From assembly GCF_900107285.1 (NCBI RefSeq), contig NZ_FNPK01000014.1:27026-91025 (forward strand): a DNA stretch of 64,000 nucleotides. Reading direction: 5' to 3'. The DNA is from Acinetobacter kyonggiensis (GTDB taxonomy: Bacteria; Pseudomonadota; Gammaproteobacteria; Pseudomonadales; Moraxellaceae). Of this stretch, positions 18,003-27,286 are shown in pieces. Under the pieces are notes generated by a model. That model searched no databases, had not been told where the DNA came from, and saw only the letters and a list, made by a program, of their open reading frames with translations. Every line of letters begins with the position of its first letter. The first letter of the stretch is position 1. The position numbers and the translations under genes are program-made.

Positions 18003-19274
18003 ATGCCTTGGAAGTTTACGTTGAATGCGCCTAGACAAGGGCTATTTGCTAGCCTACTAATTGTAAGTTTTGCTTTACACACGTTTTTACTGGTACTTGC
18101 GACGACACACCAACTCAATGCAAATCGTGCCAGTCAGGGACAACTGATGACCACACAATTGGTCACAGACAGCCTATCCGAGCTTGAACCTGCCAATCCT
18201 GTGTCCTTAGCATTATTAGCCGACCGTTATGCAACCAACCCAAGTGTTGCTTCTATTCGTATTTTAGATGCGAATAATCAGGTACTTGCAACAGGTGGTT
18301 TAACCAAAACACGTCAAGGTGAAGTCTTTGTTCGTGAAGCGCTGCAAAATGAAAAGAAAGTCGGCAGTATTGAAATTACTTTAATTCAATCCAGTATTGG
18401 TGAAATTTTACGTACCCAATGGTTGGCCATTTTATTGTCATTTATCATTCATGGCTTAATTTGGTTGGCTTACCGTGCAATTGCCCGCCCAAGTCGTACC
18501 GAATATTTGGCGCGGATTAATAATGAATCACGCCTAAAACATGAAATTCAAACCTTGACTCAAGCTTTACAACAAGAACAACACAATGCTGCTGTCGCTA
18601 TTGCTCAAGCACAACACCATGCGCAAGCAAAAGCTAAAATCAAAGAGCCAAAGCCTGTCGTACTGAATGACAACTGTATTGCCTTAAATATTCAGTTCTA
18701 TGACCCTAAACAACTGATGGATTCGGTCAATAAAACAGTTTCGGTGCCTTATTTTAATTTGTGTCAAATTTTCCTGAATAAAACAGCAGAGTTATGTGTA
18801 CAACACTACAAACTCAATAGTTCAGATATTTCTACAGTACATAAATTTGATGAACATGGTGCCACCATTAGCATGTCGGTAGAAACACCAAATGCAGTGC
18901 AATGTTTGGTCATGATCAGCACCGTATTCCAATTGTTGTCAGATGTCTTATACAAACGCTACCGTGAAGAAAAGCGCTTTGTTTTACAAACCCGTAGTGC
19001 CATTTCCAGTCATGTCGATGCCATGCAACTAACACCAGTACAAGCAGCGGAACGTCTGGTGCAACAATTGGCTGCAAAAGAAAGTGCGATTCATTTGCCC
19101 AATGAATTACTCAAAGACATTTCAGATCGTTACCAATTGGTCAGTATTCCTAATCCAACCAATGTGCTGACGCGTCACGCATTTATGATGAATGGTATGG
19201 ACAGCGAAGTGGCTGAACTGGCACAAACTTTTAGAACTGAAATTTTAAAAGCTAAACAATCGAAAGCATCTTAA
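18003..19274 (+). CDS. YtjB/Smp-like membrane protein
   Basis: A 423-residue inner-membrane protein. It has an N-terminal transmembrane helix (about 14-35), a periplasmic segment of about 100 residues with a PAS/Cache-like look (SVASIRILDANNQVLATGG), a second transmembrane helix (about 137-158), then a coiled-coil-like, Gln/Ala-rich stretch (about 180-215) and a cytoplasmic domain. Position beside serB and the two-helix layout match YtjB (formerly Smp) of enterics, whose function is poorly known; the C-terminal part is longer here. No kinase or GGDEF motif is present. Confidence 0.7.
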   Translation: MPWKFTLNAPRQGLFASLLIVSFALHTFLLVLATTHQLNANRASQGQLMTTQLVTDSLSELEPANPVSLALLADRYATNPSVASIRILDANNQVLATGGLTKTRQGEVFVREALQNEKKVGSIEITLIQSSIGEILRTQWLAILLSFIIHGLIWLAYRAIARPSRTEYLARINNESRLKHEIQTLTQALQQEQHNAAVAIAQAQHHAQAKAKIKEPKPVVLNDNCIALNIQFYDPKQLMDSVNKTVSVPYFNLCQIFLNKTAELCVQHYKLNSSDISTVHKFDEHGATISMSVETPNAVQCLVMISTVFQLLSDVLYKRYREEKRFVLQTRSAISSHVDAMQLTPVQAAERLVQQLAAKESAIHLPNELLKDISDRYQLVSIPNPTNVLTRHAFMMNGMDSEVAELAQTFRTEILKAKQSKAS

Positions 19275-19287
19275 AACGGATGCAACC

Positions 19288-19318
19288 AAAAACCGAGCCG
19301 ATGTGCTCGGTTTTTTTT
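19288..19318. terminator. terminator between ytjB-like gene and BASS transporter
   Basis: AAAAACCGAGC, a CGATGT loop and GCTCGGTTTTTTTT form a stem with a long T-run, between convergent genes. Confidence 0.9.
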
Positions 19319-19334
19319 CGCTTCAAACAACAGA

Positions 19335-20291
19335 CTATTCGATGGGATCTGTTTTTATTTGATTGGCTTTGCTGGCCCAATATGTCGCTAGCGCTGGCCC
19401 CGAAATATTATGCCATAAACTAAAAATAGCACTCGGCACAGCAGTAATCGGTGATGCAGCAAAGTGCACCGCAGCCAAAGCCACACCTAAACCCGAATTT
19501 TGCATACCGACTTCAATGGCAATCGCTTTGCTGTCGGCATAGGGCAATTTAAATAAACGACTTGCCCCAAAACCCAGTAAATAGCCCAAACCATTATGCA
19601 ATGCCACCACGGCTAAAATCAGTAAACCCGATTCCAAAATTTGCGTCTTACTGCCTGCAATAATCGCTGCGACAATGGCGACAATCGCAACCACCGAAAT
19701 CAGTGGCATGACTTGAATATAAGCCGCTACTTTTTGTTTCAGCACCGAACGAACCATCAGTCCCAAAATGATGGGAAATAACACCACTTTTAAAATTGAA
19801 CCCAGCATCGAGAGTGCATTAATTTCAATCCATTGACTGGCTAAAAGATAGAAAATTGCTGGAGTGAATACAGGGGCTAAAATGGTCGAAACGGAAGTAC
19901 ACGCCACCGATAAAGCGGTATTACCTTTGGCCATATAGGTAATTACATTGGATGCGGTTCCCCCTGGGCAACAACCGACAAGAATTACCCCAATCGCAAT
20001 TGCAGGCGGCAGTTGAAACAACTGACACAACAGATAAGCCAGTGCCGGCATCACCATAAACTGTGCCACCACGCCAATCAGCACCGCTTTAGGACTGTGT
20101 AGCACCCCTTTAAAATCATCTACGGTCATGGTCATGCCCATACCGAACATAATAATCCCCAGCATCCAGATGATATAGACTTTCAGCCAGACAAAAGCTT
20201 CAGGTACGATTAACGCAATACCCGCAAATAACACCACCCAGAGCGCAAAGGTTTTCTGAATAAATTGGGTAAAGCGCAAAAAAGTAGACAT
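19335..20291 (-). CDS. bile acid:sodium symporter (BASS) family transporter
   Basis: A 318-residue inner-membrane carrier with about nine to ten hydrophobic segments. The family signatures are visible: GIIMFGMGMTMTVDDF in the third segment region, VGCCPGGTASNVITYMAKGNTALSVACT (the sodium-binding crossover), and EVGMQNSGLGVALA near the end. Members of this branch (YocS/PanS-like) move organic anions such as pantoate precursors with sodium; the substrate here cannot be told. The start is preceded by GGGGATG. It stands alone upstream of pncA on the same strand. Confidence 0.87.
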   Translation of the reverse strand: MSTFLRFTQFIQKTFALWVVLFAGIALIVPEAFVWLKVYIIWMLGIIMFGMGMTMTVDDFKGVLHSPKAVLIGVVAQFMVMPALAYLLCQLFQLPPAIAIGVILVGCCPGGTASNVITYMAKGNTALSVACTSVSTILAPVFTPAIFYLLASQWIEINALSMLGSILKVVLFPIILGLMVRSVLKQKVAAYIQVMPLISVVAIVAIVAAIIAGSKTQILESGLLILAVVALHNGLGYLLGFGASRLFKLPYADSKAIAIEVGMQNSGLGVALAAVHFAASPITAVPSAIFSLWHNISGPALATYWASKANQIKTDPIE

Positions 20292-20393
20292 AACGGTGAC
20301 ATCCCCTATTTATTCTAGTCTCAAATCGTGAGATCACTTTTAACAGGCTCATCGAACTCAAGTGTTTCTGTTTTCGACCCGATTATGCATTTT

Positions 20394-21029
20394 TCATGCA
20401 TGCTGCTGAATAATATCTTTCACCAAAATCCGTTTCACCCCTTTCGCCAGCATCTCTTGCCATGCCTGCTGTAATGAACCATTTAAGTCGATGCCTTTGG
20501 TGGCATCGGAAATGACATAGGCTTTAAAACCAAACTTACATGCATCAATTGCCGTCCATGCCACACAAAAATCGGTAGCAATGCCGACAATAAACACTGT
20601 ATCAATGCCACGTTCTTTTAAATAACCTGCCAAGCCTGTCGTGGTCTTTTGATCAGATTCCATAAAAGCAGAATAACTGTCGATATGCGCATGACAGCCT
20701 TTACGGATGATCAATTGGGCACTGGGCAAATGAAGATTAGGGTGCAGTTCTGCATCTGGCGTACCTTGAACACAATGTACAGGCCACAAGACTTGCGTAC
20801 CATAGTCCAGCTCAATCGTTTCAAACGGCTGTTTAGCATCATGATTGATAGCAAATGACACATGATTTTCAGGATGCCAATCTTGAGTAATCACTATCGT
20901 TTTAAAATACTGCGCCAATTGATTAATGTTCGGAATAATCTGATCTGCATGCGCCACAGCTAAATTTCCACCTGGGGTAAAACCATTTTGCACATCCACG
21001 ACGATCAGCGCAGTATTGTTTTGCATCAT
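20394..21029 (-). CDS. pncA: nicotinamidase/pyrazinamidase
   Basis: Hydrolyses nicotinamide to nicotinate, feeding PncB (13297-14502). The 211-residue isochorismatase-fold protein has the catalytic Asp in ALIVVDVQNGFTPGG, the metal-binding TQDWHPENHVSF block, the GCHAHIDSYSAF segment with the lysine just before it (IIRKGC), and the nucleophile Cys in GIATDFCVAWTA. The first two codons are both Met, so the start could be 3 bp downstream. It also defines the pyrazinamide-activating enzyme family. It is not in an obvious operon. Confidence 0.94.
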   Translation of the reverse strand: MMQNNTALIVVDVQNGFTPGGNLAVAHADQIIPNINQLAQYFKTIVITQDWHPENHVSFAINHDAKQPFETIELDYGTQVLWPVHCVQGTPDAELHPNLHLPSAQLIIRKGCHAHIDSYSAFMESDQKTTTGLAGYLKERGIDTVFIVGIATDFCVAWTAIDACKFGFKAYVISDATKGIDLNGSLQQAWQEMLAKGVKRILVKDIIQQHA

Positions 21030-21272
21030 TTTCAGTCCATTCTTAGTGAGTTGTCATTTTTGTGACTAAGCATATAACAAAATAAATTTCAGTATTTAGG
21101 CTGGACAGTAAAAATAAGATGACTGACAACTTAAATAATTACGATACTTGGGCAAATTCGATACACAGCATCATTTAAAGTTCGAAATTTTTTACTATAG
21201 CTAAAAGATAGAAATACATTTTAAGTTAAAAAAATAGCCCGCAATATGCGAGCTATTTCATCAAACGAAAAC

Positions 21273-22481
21273 TTAAGCTGATGTTTGTAAACGACGAACC
21301 AAAATCAACATGAAGATTGCTGAAATCACAATACAAGGAATAGCGGCTGAAATAACCCCTGCTGCACCAAAGCCCGCTGCAAGGAGTTGACCTGCAATTG
21401 CAGGACCCAGCATTGCACCGATCCGACCTACAGCTGAAGCCATTCCCACACCTGTTGCACGGACTTCAGTTGGGTAGACAATACTGCCAAACGCATACAG
21501 TACTCCTTGGCAACCAATCACAAAGGCACCTACCAATGCTGAAGCCAAATACATTTGCGTCAATGAACTTGCCGCATTTAAGCAAAATAAACCAGCTAAA
21601 ATACCACCGTACATTAAAATAATCACATAGGTTTTTTTCCAGCGGTCGGTCAACATGCCTAACACTACCGTACCAATGGTTGCACTGAGCATAAAGAAGA
21701 ATTGTGCAGTACTGCCTTCTTTACGCGTAAAGCCCAGCTCGATAAACAGTGAAGGTAACCAACTTAACATGATGTAAACCACCATCAAGGTAAAGAAGTA
21801 GCTCACTGAAATTAAGCAGGTACGCGCCACGTTATGACTATTGAATAAATCTTTAAAAGAACCTTGAGTCGTTACTGCTGTGGTTTCCGCTGTATTTTTT
21901 GCTTTTAAAAATTCACGTGACTCGGGTAAAAATTTCATCATGATTGGAATAACAAAAATAGGCAGCAAGCCACCTAAATAAAAAATGTTTTTCCAATTTG
22001 AACCAAAATCTAAACTTGCAATGTACGACAAAATTGCAGCGCCGACAGGCATACCACAATACATTAGACCAACAGCACGTCCTCGGTTTTCAGCTTTAAC
22101 CGCTTCAGAAGCCAGCGTAATTAAATTCGGCATTGCCGCACCTAAACCTGCACCCGCTAAAAAACGAACCAATAACAGACTGTTAAAACTGTTCACCCAT
22201 ACCGTACATAAAGTAAATAAGGCAAAAACTGCAACGGAGCAAATCAATACCTTTTTACGCCCAATACGATCTGAATATCGCCCACCAATCAGCGCTCCAG
22301 GTAATAAACCTAAAATCCCTGCGCTAAAAAACACACCCAATTGCGAACTGTCTAAACCAAAGGCTTCACGAATACCCGCCGCTGCAATGCCTGCTGCCTG
22401 AATATCCAAACCTTCAATAACCGCAATTAAAAAGCAGATTGCCACCGTAATTGCAGCATGCCTGTTATCTGATCTTTCCAT
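21273..22481 (-). CDS. MFS transporter, aromatic acid:proton symporter-like
   Basis: A 402-residue major facilitator protein with about twelve transmembrane segments. The first-loop motif G(R/G)YSDRIGRKKVL and the GAGLGAAMPNLITLASE and GLMYCGMPVGAA segments are those of the AAHS (aromatic acid:H+ symporter) group, which includes PcaK, MhpT and BenK. The ATG at 22481 is preferred over a TTG two codons earlier because AGGGAA is well placed for it. There are no catabolic genes nearby, so the substrate is open. A 719-bp gap separates it from divergent dapA. Confidence 0.82.
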   Translation of the reverse strand: MERSDNRHAAITVAICFLIAVIEGLDIQAAGIAAAGIREAFGLDSSQLGVFFSAGILGLLPGALIGGRYSDRIGRKKVLICSVAVFALFTLCTVWVNSFNSLLLVRFLAGAGLGAAMPNLITLASEAVKAENRGRAVGLMYCGMPVGAAILSYIASLDFGSNWKNIFYLGGLLPIFVIPIMMKFLPESREFLKAKNTAETTAVTTQGSFKDLFNSHNVARTCLISVSYFFTLMVVYIMLSWLPSLFIELGFTRKEGSTAQFFFMLSATIGTVVLGMLTDRWKKTYVIILMYGGILAGLFCLNAASSLTQMYLASALVGAFVIGCQGVLYAFGSIVYPTEVRATGVGMASAVGRIGAMLGPAIAGQLLAAGFGAAGVISAAIPCIVISAIFMLILVRRLQTSA

Positions 22482-23200
22482 TGGCAATTTCCCTATTCAA
22501 TCAGTGTCCAAAATAGAACGCCATCATCCATGACTCAGGAAATTCAAATAACTACCAATAAGTGGAAGGATTTACAGTTTATGAACAAAAATAATAGATA
22601 TTTAACGTTTTTCGTGGGCAGAACAAATAGTCGCAAAAACACTTAATCGGATTATCCACAGCGTAAAAAACTGAAGTCTTTCTCTATAATTACAACTTTA
22701 TACGCCTGTTTATAATGAAATAAAAAAATGGCAGTCATCGTTTTAACTGATTATTCTGCAACTTTTTAATACGGTTTTACATAGATTAAATTCTTGTTTT
22801 ATATAGCTTAAAAGTCTATGCTAATCTCTATTAAATCTTAAATCCTGATGTTTTTACACGGAATTGCTGCTGCTGTTGGCTTTAAAGTGCAAATAGGACA
22901 TTTTTACTCGTATTTTTTATACAAAAATAGCCTGACACTGGTCATGATATTCATTAAAATTTTAGGGCTAAAGGTTTTCTGAACATAACTTTGCTATATT
23001 TATTTTAACGACTTTGCATAAAGTTTTTATATGCTTTGACTAAAGCATATTGTTCTTCATCGTTTGTTCGTTCATAATTTGCATAAGCATTATTCAATTC
23101 GCTTTAATCGTATTGAAATTGCTATAAATCAAAATACGCACCCATCCAAATTTATGTTTTTCTACCTCTGCCGGATGGACAAATAGGATATTTTTTTAAA
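22482..23200. other. long AT-rich gap between the MFS gene and dapA
   Basis: This 719-bp region is unusually long and AT-rich for this window and contains no ORF I can support. It must hold the promoters of the divergent genes. A perfect inverted repeat, ATATGCTTT-GACT-AAAGCATAT minus the shared bases, lies at 23029-23050. No RNA family is recognised. Confidence 0.55.
23029..23050. promoter_or_regulatory. palindrome upstream of dapA, possible operator
   Basis: A 9-bp arm (ATATGCTTT) and its exact inverse (AAAGCATAT) are separated by GACT, about 150 bp before the dapA start. It could be a regulator site or a hairpin in a long 5' leader; nothing in the sequence decides between them. Confidence 0.4.
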
Positions 23201-24100
23201 ATGACTCAGCAAGCACAGATCATCCAAGGTTCAATTGTCGCAATCGTCACTCCGATGTTTGAAGATGGCAGCGTAGATTGGAAGGGTCTAGAAAAGCTCG
23301 TTGAGTGGCATATTGCACAAGGCACGAACAGTATTGTTGCGGTTGGTACGACAGGCGAAGCATCGACTTTAAGTCTGGCTGAACATAAACAAGTCATTAA
23401 AGAAATCGTTCGTGTAGCCAACAAACGTATTCCAATCATTGCAGGTACGGGTGCCAACTCGACCCATGAAGCAATCGAACTCACCAAAGAAGCAAAAGCG
23501 TTGGGTGCAGATGCCGCACTGTTAGTGACCCCTTATTATAATAAACCCACACAAGAAGGTTTATATCAGCATTACAAAGCGATTGCTGAAGCAGTTGATT
23601 TACCTCAAATTCTTTATAATGTCCCTGGCCGTACTGGTGTAGACATGCTCAATGAAACCGTGATTCGCCTTGCTGACATCCCGCAAATTGTTGGGATTAA
23701 AGATGCCACAGGTGATGTACCACGTGGTCAAGCGCTGATTGAAGGATTACGCGGTAAAGAAATGACCGTTTACTCTGGTGATGATGCAACGGCTTATCAA
23801 CTGATCGCACTAGGCGCACTAGGCAACATTTCTGTGACTGCAAATATCGCACCGAAAGAAATGAGCCAAATTTGTGCTGCTGCTATTTCAGGTGATGCAG
23901 AACGTGCTGAAACTTTGAACAACGAAATTGCAAATTTACACAATATTCTATTTTGTGAATCCAACCCAATTCCTGTGAAATGGGCACTTCATGAAATGGG
24001 CTTAATTGGTACGGGTATTCGTTTACCATTAACTCCTCTTGCAGAACAATATCGCACACCGTTGCGTGAAGCACTCAACGCTTCGGGTGTCATTCAATAA
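23201..24100 (+). CDS. dapA: 4-hydroxy-tetrahydrodipicolinate synthase
   Basis: First committed enzyme of the diaminopimelate/lysine pathway, condensing pyruvate with aspartate semialdehyde. The 299-residue TIM barrel has VGTTGEASTL, the YNVPGRTGVD segment with the catalytic Tyr, and GIKDATGD with the Schiff-base Lys. Length is normal. It is followed 13 bp later by a lipoprotein gene and then purC, the same dapA-bamC-purC order as in E. coli, so these three probably form one transcript. Confidence 0.96.
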   Translation: MTQQAQIIQGSIVAIVTPMFEDGSVDWKGLEKLVEWHIAQGTNSIVAVGTTGEASTLSLAEHKQVIKEIVRVANKRIPIIAGTGANSTHEAIELTKEAKALGADAALLVTPYYNKPTQEGLYQHYKAIAEAVDLPQILYNVPGRTGVDMLNETVIRLADIPQIVGIKDATGDVPRGQALIEGLRGKEMTVYSGDDATAYQLIALGALGNISVTANIAPKEMSQICAAAISGDAERAETLNNEIANLHNILFCESNPIPVKWALHEMGLIGTGIRLPLTPLAEQYRTPLREALNASGVIQ

Positions 24101-24113
24101 AGAGCACAACACT

Positions 24114-24719
24114 ATGCAATTACGTTTTGGTTTAACCCTTGCACTTTCAGCATTTGGTTTAATGGGTTGTAGTTCTATGGGAATCAACAATGGTTCTCTG
24201 GATTATAAAAATACTGCATCCCTTGAACCCCTGAAATATCCTGAAGGTTCAATGGTTCGACCTGCAACGCCATTGTACCCAGCTCCAAAGGTTGACCCTC
24301 TTGCCCTTGAACACGCACCTAAACTGGAAAATAAAAAGGGCAACCGTTTTGCGATTCCCCGTCCAAATCAAGTGCAAGAAAACAGCTTAATCAATAGTCA
24401 AGATGACAATACCAATGTCAATCGTCCACAACTTGTTCGTGATGGAAATCAAAATCCGTTACTCAAAATTGATGGAAATTCTGCTACAATTTGGCAGTAC
24501 ACACTTGCTACCCTCAGCAGCCTTAACCATAGCATTGTTGGTCAGAGCAAAAATCGTTACGAAGTAACCATTAAGGTCGATCAAAAAGTGTATGTATTAA
24601 GACTGACCTCTGTCGGTGCAAGTAATAACCTAGCCGTGTTCAATGCCGATAATAGCTTTGCAGACCAAGAAATCGCTGCTGAACTATTAACCCAGATTTA
24701 CCAAAATTGGCCAGCCTAG
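24114..24719 (+). CDS. lipoprotein in the bamC position (NlpB/BamC-like)
   Basis: A 201-residue lipoprotein. The ATG at 24114 gives a type II signal peptide ending in LMGCSS (lipid Cys19); the longer frame upstream overlaps dapA and has no signal. The gene sits between dapA and purC, exactly where enterics carry bamC, and early residues (LDYKNTASLEPLKYPEGSMVRPATPLYPAP) resemble the unstructured BamC N-terminus that binds BamD. The remainder would hold only one helix-grip domain, since enteric BamC has about 344 residues. I infer a shortened BamC; direct similarity is modest. Confidence 0.72.
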   Translation: MQLRFGLTLALSAFGLMGCSSMGINNGSLDYKNTASLEPLKYPEGSMVRPATPLYPAPKVDPLALEHAPKLENKKGNRFAIPRPNQVQENSLINSQDDNTNVNRPQLVRDGNQNPLLKIDGNSATIWQYTLATLSSLNHSIVGQSKNRYEVTIKVDQKVYVLRLTSVGASNNLAVFNADNSFADQEIAAELLTQIYQNWPA

Positions 24720-24755
24720 TCGTACTAGGTATTTTTTTTTGAAAAAGGTTCCCCC

Positions 24756-25475
24756 ATGTTGAAACAAACCTTGCTCTATACTGGTAAAGCGAAATCTGTT
24801 TATGAAACAGACAGTGAAGATCACCTGATTTTAGTCTTTCGTGATGATGCCTCTGCGTTTAATGGCGAAAAAATCGAACAACTAGATCGCAAAGGCAAGG
24901 TTAATAACCGTTTCAACGCCTTTATCATGGAAAAATTGGCTGCTGCTGGTATTGAAACTCACTTTGAGAAACTTCTTTCTCCAACTGAAGTTTTAGTGAA
25001 AAAATTGCAAATGGTTCCGGTTGAATGTGTAATTCGTAACTACGCAGCGGGTAGCTTGTGCCGTCGTTTAGGTGTTGAAGAAGGTAAAGAATTAACCCCT
25101 TCTACATTTGAATTATTCTTCAAAGACGACGCGCTTGGCGATCCAATGGTCAATGAATCTCAAGCCATTGCTTTAGGTTGGGCGACTGCCGAACAACTTG
25201 CACAAATGCAAGTACTGACTTACAAAGTAAACGAAGTCCTAAAAGATTTGTTCGACAAAGGCAATATGCTTCTGGTTGACTTCAAACTTGAATTTGGTGT
25301 GTTCCACGACCGTATCGTTCTTGGTGATGAGTTCTCTCCAGACGGTTGCCGTCTATGGGACAAAGACACCAAGAAAAAACTCGACAAAGACCGTTTCCGT
25401 CAAGGTTTAGGCGGTGTTGTTGAAGCCTATGAAGAAGTGGCTACACGTTTAGGTATCGACCTTTCTGATATCTAA
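24756..25475 (+). CDS. purC: phosphoribosylaminoimidazole-succinocarboxamide synthase
   Basis: SAICAR synthetase of purine biosynthesis. The 239-residue protein begins [14 protein letters not shown] and has the family blocks [31 protein letters not shown] and [13 protein letters not shown], which line the ATP and CAIR site. Length is normal. It is the last gene after dapA and the lipoprotein and is closed by a terminator at 25491-25521. Confidence 0.96.
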   Translation: MLKQTLLYTGKAKSVYETDSEDHLILVFRDDASAFNGEKIEQLDRKGKVNNRFNAFIMEKLAAAGIETHFEKLLSPTEVLVKKLQMVPVECVIRNYAAGSLCRRLGVEEGKELTPSTFELFFKDDALGDPMVNESQAIALGWATAEQLAQMQVLTYKVNEVLKDLFDKGNMLLVDFKLEFGVFHDRIVLGDEFSPDGCRLWDKDTKKKLDKDRFRQGLGGVVEAYEEVATRLGIDLSDI

Positions 25476-25490
25476 TCCGCATACTGATTC

Positions 25491-25521
25491 AAAAAACCGA
25501 GCCTGATGGCTCGGTTTTTTT
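25491..25521 (+). terminator. purC terminator
   Basis: AAAAAACCGAGCC, a TGAT loop and GGCTCGGTTTTTTT form a GC stem with a T-run 16 bp after purC. Confidence 0.92.
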
Positions 25522-25570
25522 ATGCGCCCATAAATCGAAAAAACAAATGTTACTAATAAAAATGATCGTT

Positions 25571-25599
25571 TTTACAAAATTCAGTTATCGCGCTAAAAT
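25571..25599 (+). promoter_or_regulatory. sigma70-type promoter for an intergenic small RNA
   Basis: TTTACA (25571-25576) and TAAAAT (25594-25599) are separated by exactly 17 bp, a near-consensus sigma70 promoter. There is no ORF behind it, but two terminators follow within 140 bp. Confidence 0.65.
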
Positions 25600-25605
25600 A
25601 ATCAT

Positions 25606-25704
25606 ATCGAAGACAAGATCAACTTTAAGGTCTTGAAGTCAAATTTAATGCGCTCAACCATTATTCCTAAAGGATGTCCTCTCCCAATCTCAGACATCCT
25701 TTTT
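25606..25704 (+). ncRNA. candidate small RNA between purC and rarA
   Basis: A predicted transcript of about 99 nt starts after the promoter at 25571-25599. It can fold a hairpin CAAGATC-AACTTTAA-GGTCTTG (25614-25635, with one G-U pair) and ends in a terminator stem AAAGGATGTC/GACATCCTTTTT (25669-25704). It lies after the purC terminator and on the strand opposite to rarA. I do not recognise the RNA; it is not 4.5S RNA, tmRNA or 6S RNA by sequence. No credible short ORF with a ribosome binding site is inside. Confidence 0.55.
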
Positions 25705-25738
25705 AGCCCAACTCATTCCCGAGTTGGGCTTTTTTTTA
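25705..25738 (+). terminator. second, tandem terminator, overlapping the rarA 3' end
   Basis: AGCCCAACTC, a loop and GAGTTGGGCTTTTTTTT follow directly after the sRNA terminator. The T-run is on the plus strand, so it points the same way as the sRNA, although it also overlaps the rarA stop and could act for rarA in reverse less well. Confidence 0.8.
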
Positions 25739-27010
25739 TTGCTGCTGCTGTTCCTGCTGCCAACGACGTTGTTGAAGTTTTTCACCTTCCACTTCACGTT
25801 TATTTCGAGCTGACTCATATAACTTGGTGCCTTTTAATTCAGGCGGCAAATATTCTTGCAGAATAAAATGCTCAGGATAGTTATGTGGATAGAGATAATC
25901 CACGCCATAACCCTGCTCTTTCATTAACTTGGTCGGCGCATTTCTTAAATGCAATGGCACGGATAAATGAGCAGTTTTTTCAGCTAAATCCAACGCCTTA
26001 TTTATGGCTAAATAGGTGCTGTTACTCTTGGCACTGGTGGCCAAATACACAGCACATTGTCCCAAAATAATTCGGCATTCTGGCATGCCGACCGCTTGAA
26101 CCGAACGAAAGCATTCACCAGCCAGCAACAAGGCATTTGGGTTGGAATTACCTATATCTTCCGAGGCTGCAATTAACATACGACGGGCAATAAAAACTGG
26201 ATCTTCACCACCTTTAAGCATACGTGCCATCCAGTATAAGGTCGCATCTGGATCACTACCGCGAATGGACTTAATAAAGGCAGAAACCAAATCGTAATGC
26301 TGCTCACCCGATTTGTCATAACGGGCAATACTTTGCTGTGCAACTTTTACCACCACAGCATTGGTAATGCTATTTTCCAATTCAGCTTCAAAAGTACTGG
26401 CGATCAGATCCAAAAGGTTTAATGCCTTACGTGCATCTCCAGCCGCAAATTGGATCAATGCCTCATATTCTTCAATTTGAATATAGCGCTGTTTTAAAAA
26501 ATCATCATTTTGCAACGCTTGATTCAACAAGGTCTGAATAGCATCGTCTGTTAATGCATTTAAGCTATAAACCTGACAACGTGATAGCAAAGCATTATTG
26601 ACTTCAAAAGAAGGGTTTTCAGTGGTCGCGCCAATTAAAGTAATTTTGCCTTTTTCCACAGCATTCAGTAATGCATCTTGTTGTGACTTATTAAAGCGAT
26701 GAATTTCATCAATAAAGACCACAGGCGTTAGTAAATCCCCACCTTCGGCAATCACTTCACGAAGCTCTTTCACCCCAGTATTGAGTGCCGATAGACTGAC
26801 GAAAGGTCGATCTACCGCTTGTGCCAACAGCAAAGCAATGGTGGTTTTTCCAACACCAGGCGGGCCCCAAAAAATAATGGAGGGTAAATGCCCCTGATCA
26901 ATCATTTGGCGTAACGGTGCTTGAGCACCTAACAAATGGTCTTGACCCATAATCTCGGATAAATCGCGTGGGCGGAGCCGTTCAGGAAGAGGAATGTTAC
27001 TGTCTGACAT
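25736..27010 (-). CDS. rarA: replication-associated recombination protein A (AAA+ ATPase)
   Basis: RarA/MgsA, a clamp-loader-like AAA+ ATPase that acts at stalled replication forks. The 424-residue protein has Walker A GPPGVGKTT, Walker B VVFIDEIHRF, the sensor-1 region GATTENPSFEVN and the C-terminal tetramerisation region with RMLIAASEDIGNSNPNAL and the MKEQGYGVDYLYPHNYP block. The C-terminus is Gln-rich (QQRRWQQEQQQQ). The ribosome binding site is weak. It is a single gene, unlike enterics, where it lies between lolA and serS. Confidence 0.95.
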   Translation of the reverse strand: MSDSNIPLPERLRPRDLSEIMGQDHLLGAQAPLRQMIDQGHLPSIIFWGPPGVGKTTIALLLAQAVDRPFVSLSALNTGVKELREVIAEGGDLLTPVVFIDEIHRFNKSQQDALLNAVEKGKITLIGATTENPSFEVNNALLSRCQVYSLNALTDDAIQTLLNQALQNDDFLKQRYIQIEEYEALIQFAAGDARKALNLLDLIASTFEAELENSITNAVVVKVAQQSIARYDKSGEQHYDLVSAFIKSIRGSDPDATLYWMARMLKGGEDPVFIARRMLIAASEDIGNSNPNALLLAGECFRSVQAVGMPECRIILGQCAVYLATSAKSNSTYLAINKALDLAEKTAHLSVPLHLRNAPTKLMKEQGYGVDYLYPHNYPEHFILQEYLPPELKGTKLYESARNKREVEGEKLQQRRWQQEQQQQ

Positions 27011-27286
27011 CTTGTTATTTCTTTACTGTGCTTAAAACAAGTCTACTATGTAATTTTAAGCTCGCGTATTTCAATTTAAGGCTTTTACAAAAAAATCATA
27101 TCGCTTTTTTTTAAGTTTATGCCATATTACTGTTGATTATCTGAATCCAGATTGAACTAAAATAAACTATATTTACTGTGATTATAGATTAATAATTCTC
27201 CTTTTTATCAAAAAAGTGTATAATTATTATGTGAATAGCATCACATTTCTCTCATTATTATGGTCGTTTTTAAATGGGTAGGCTGT

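Noticed and set aside
23029..23050. Palindrome before dapA as a terminator
   Set aside because: The stem is AT-rich and has no T-run after it, so a terminator is unlikely; left as a possible operator.
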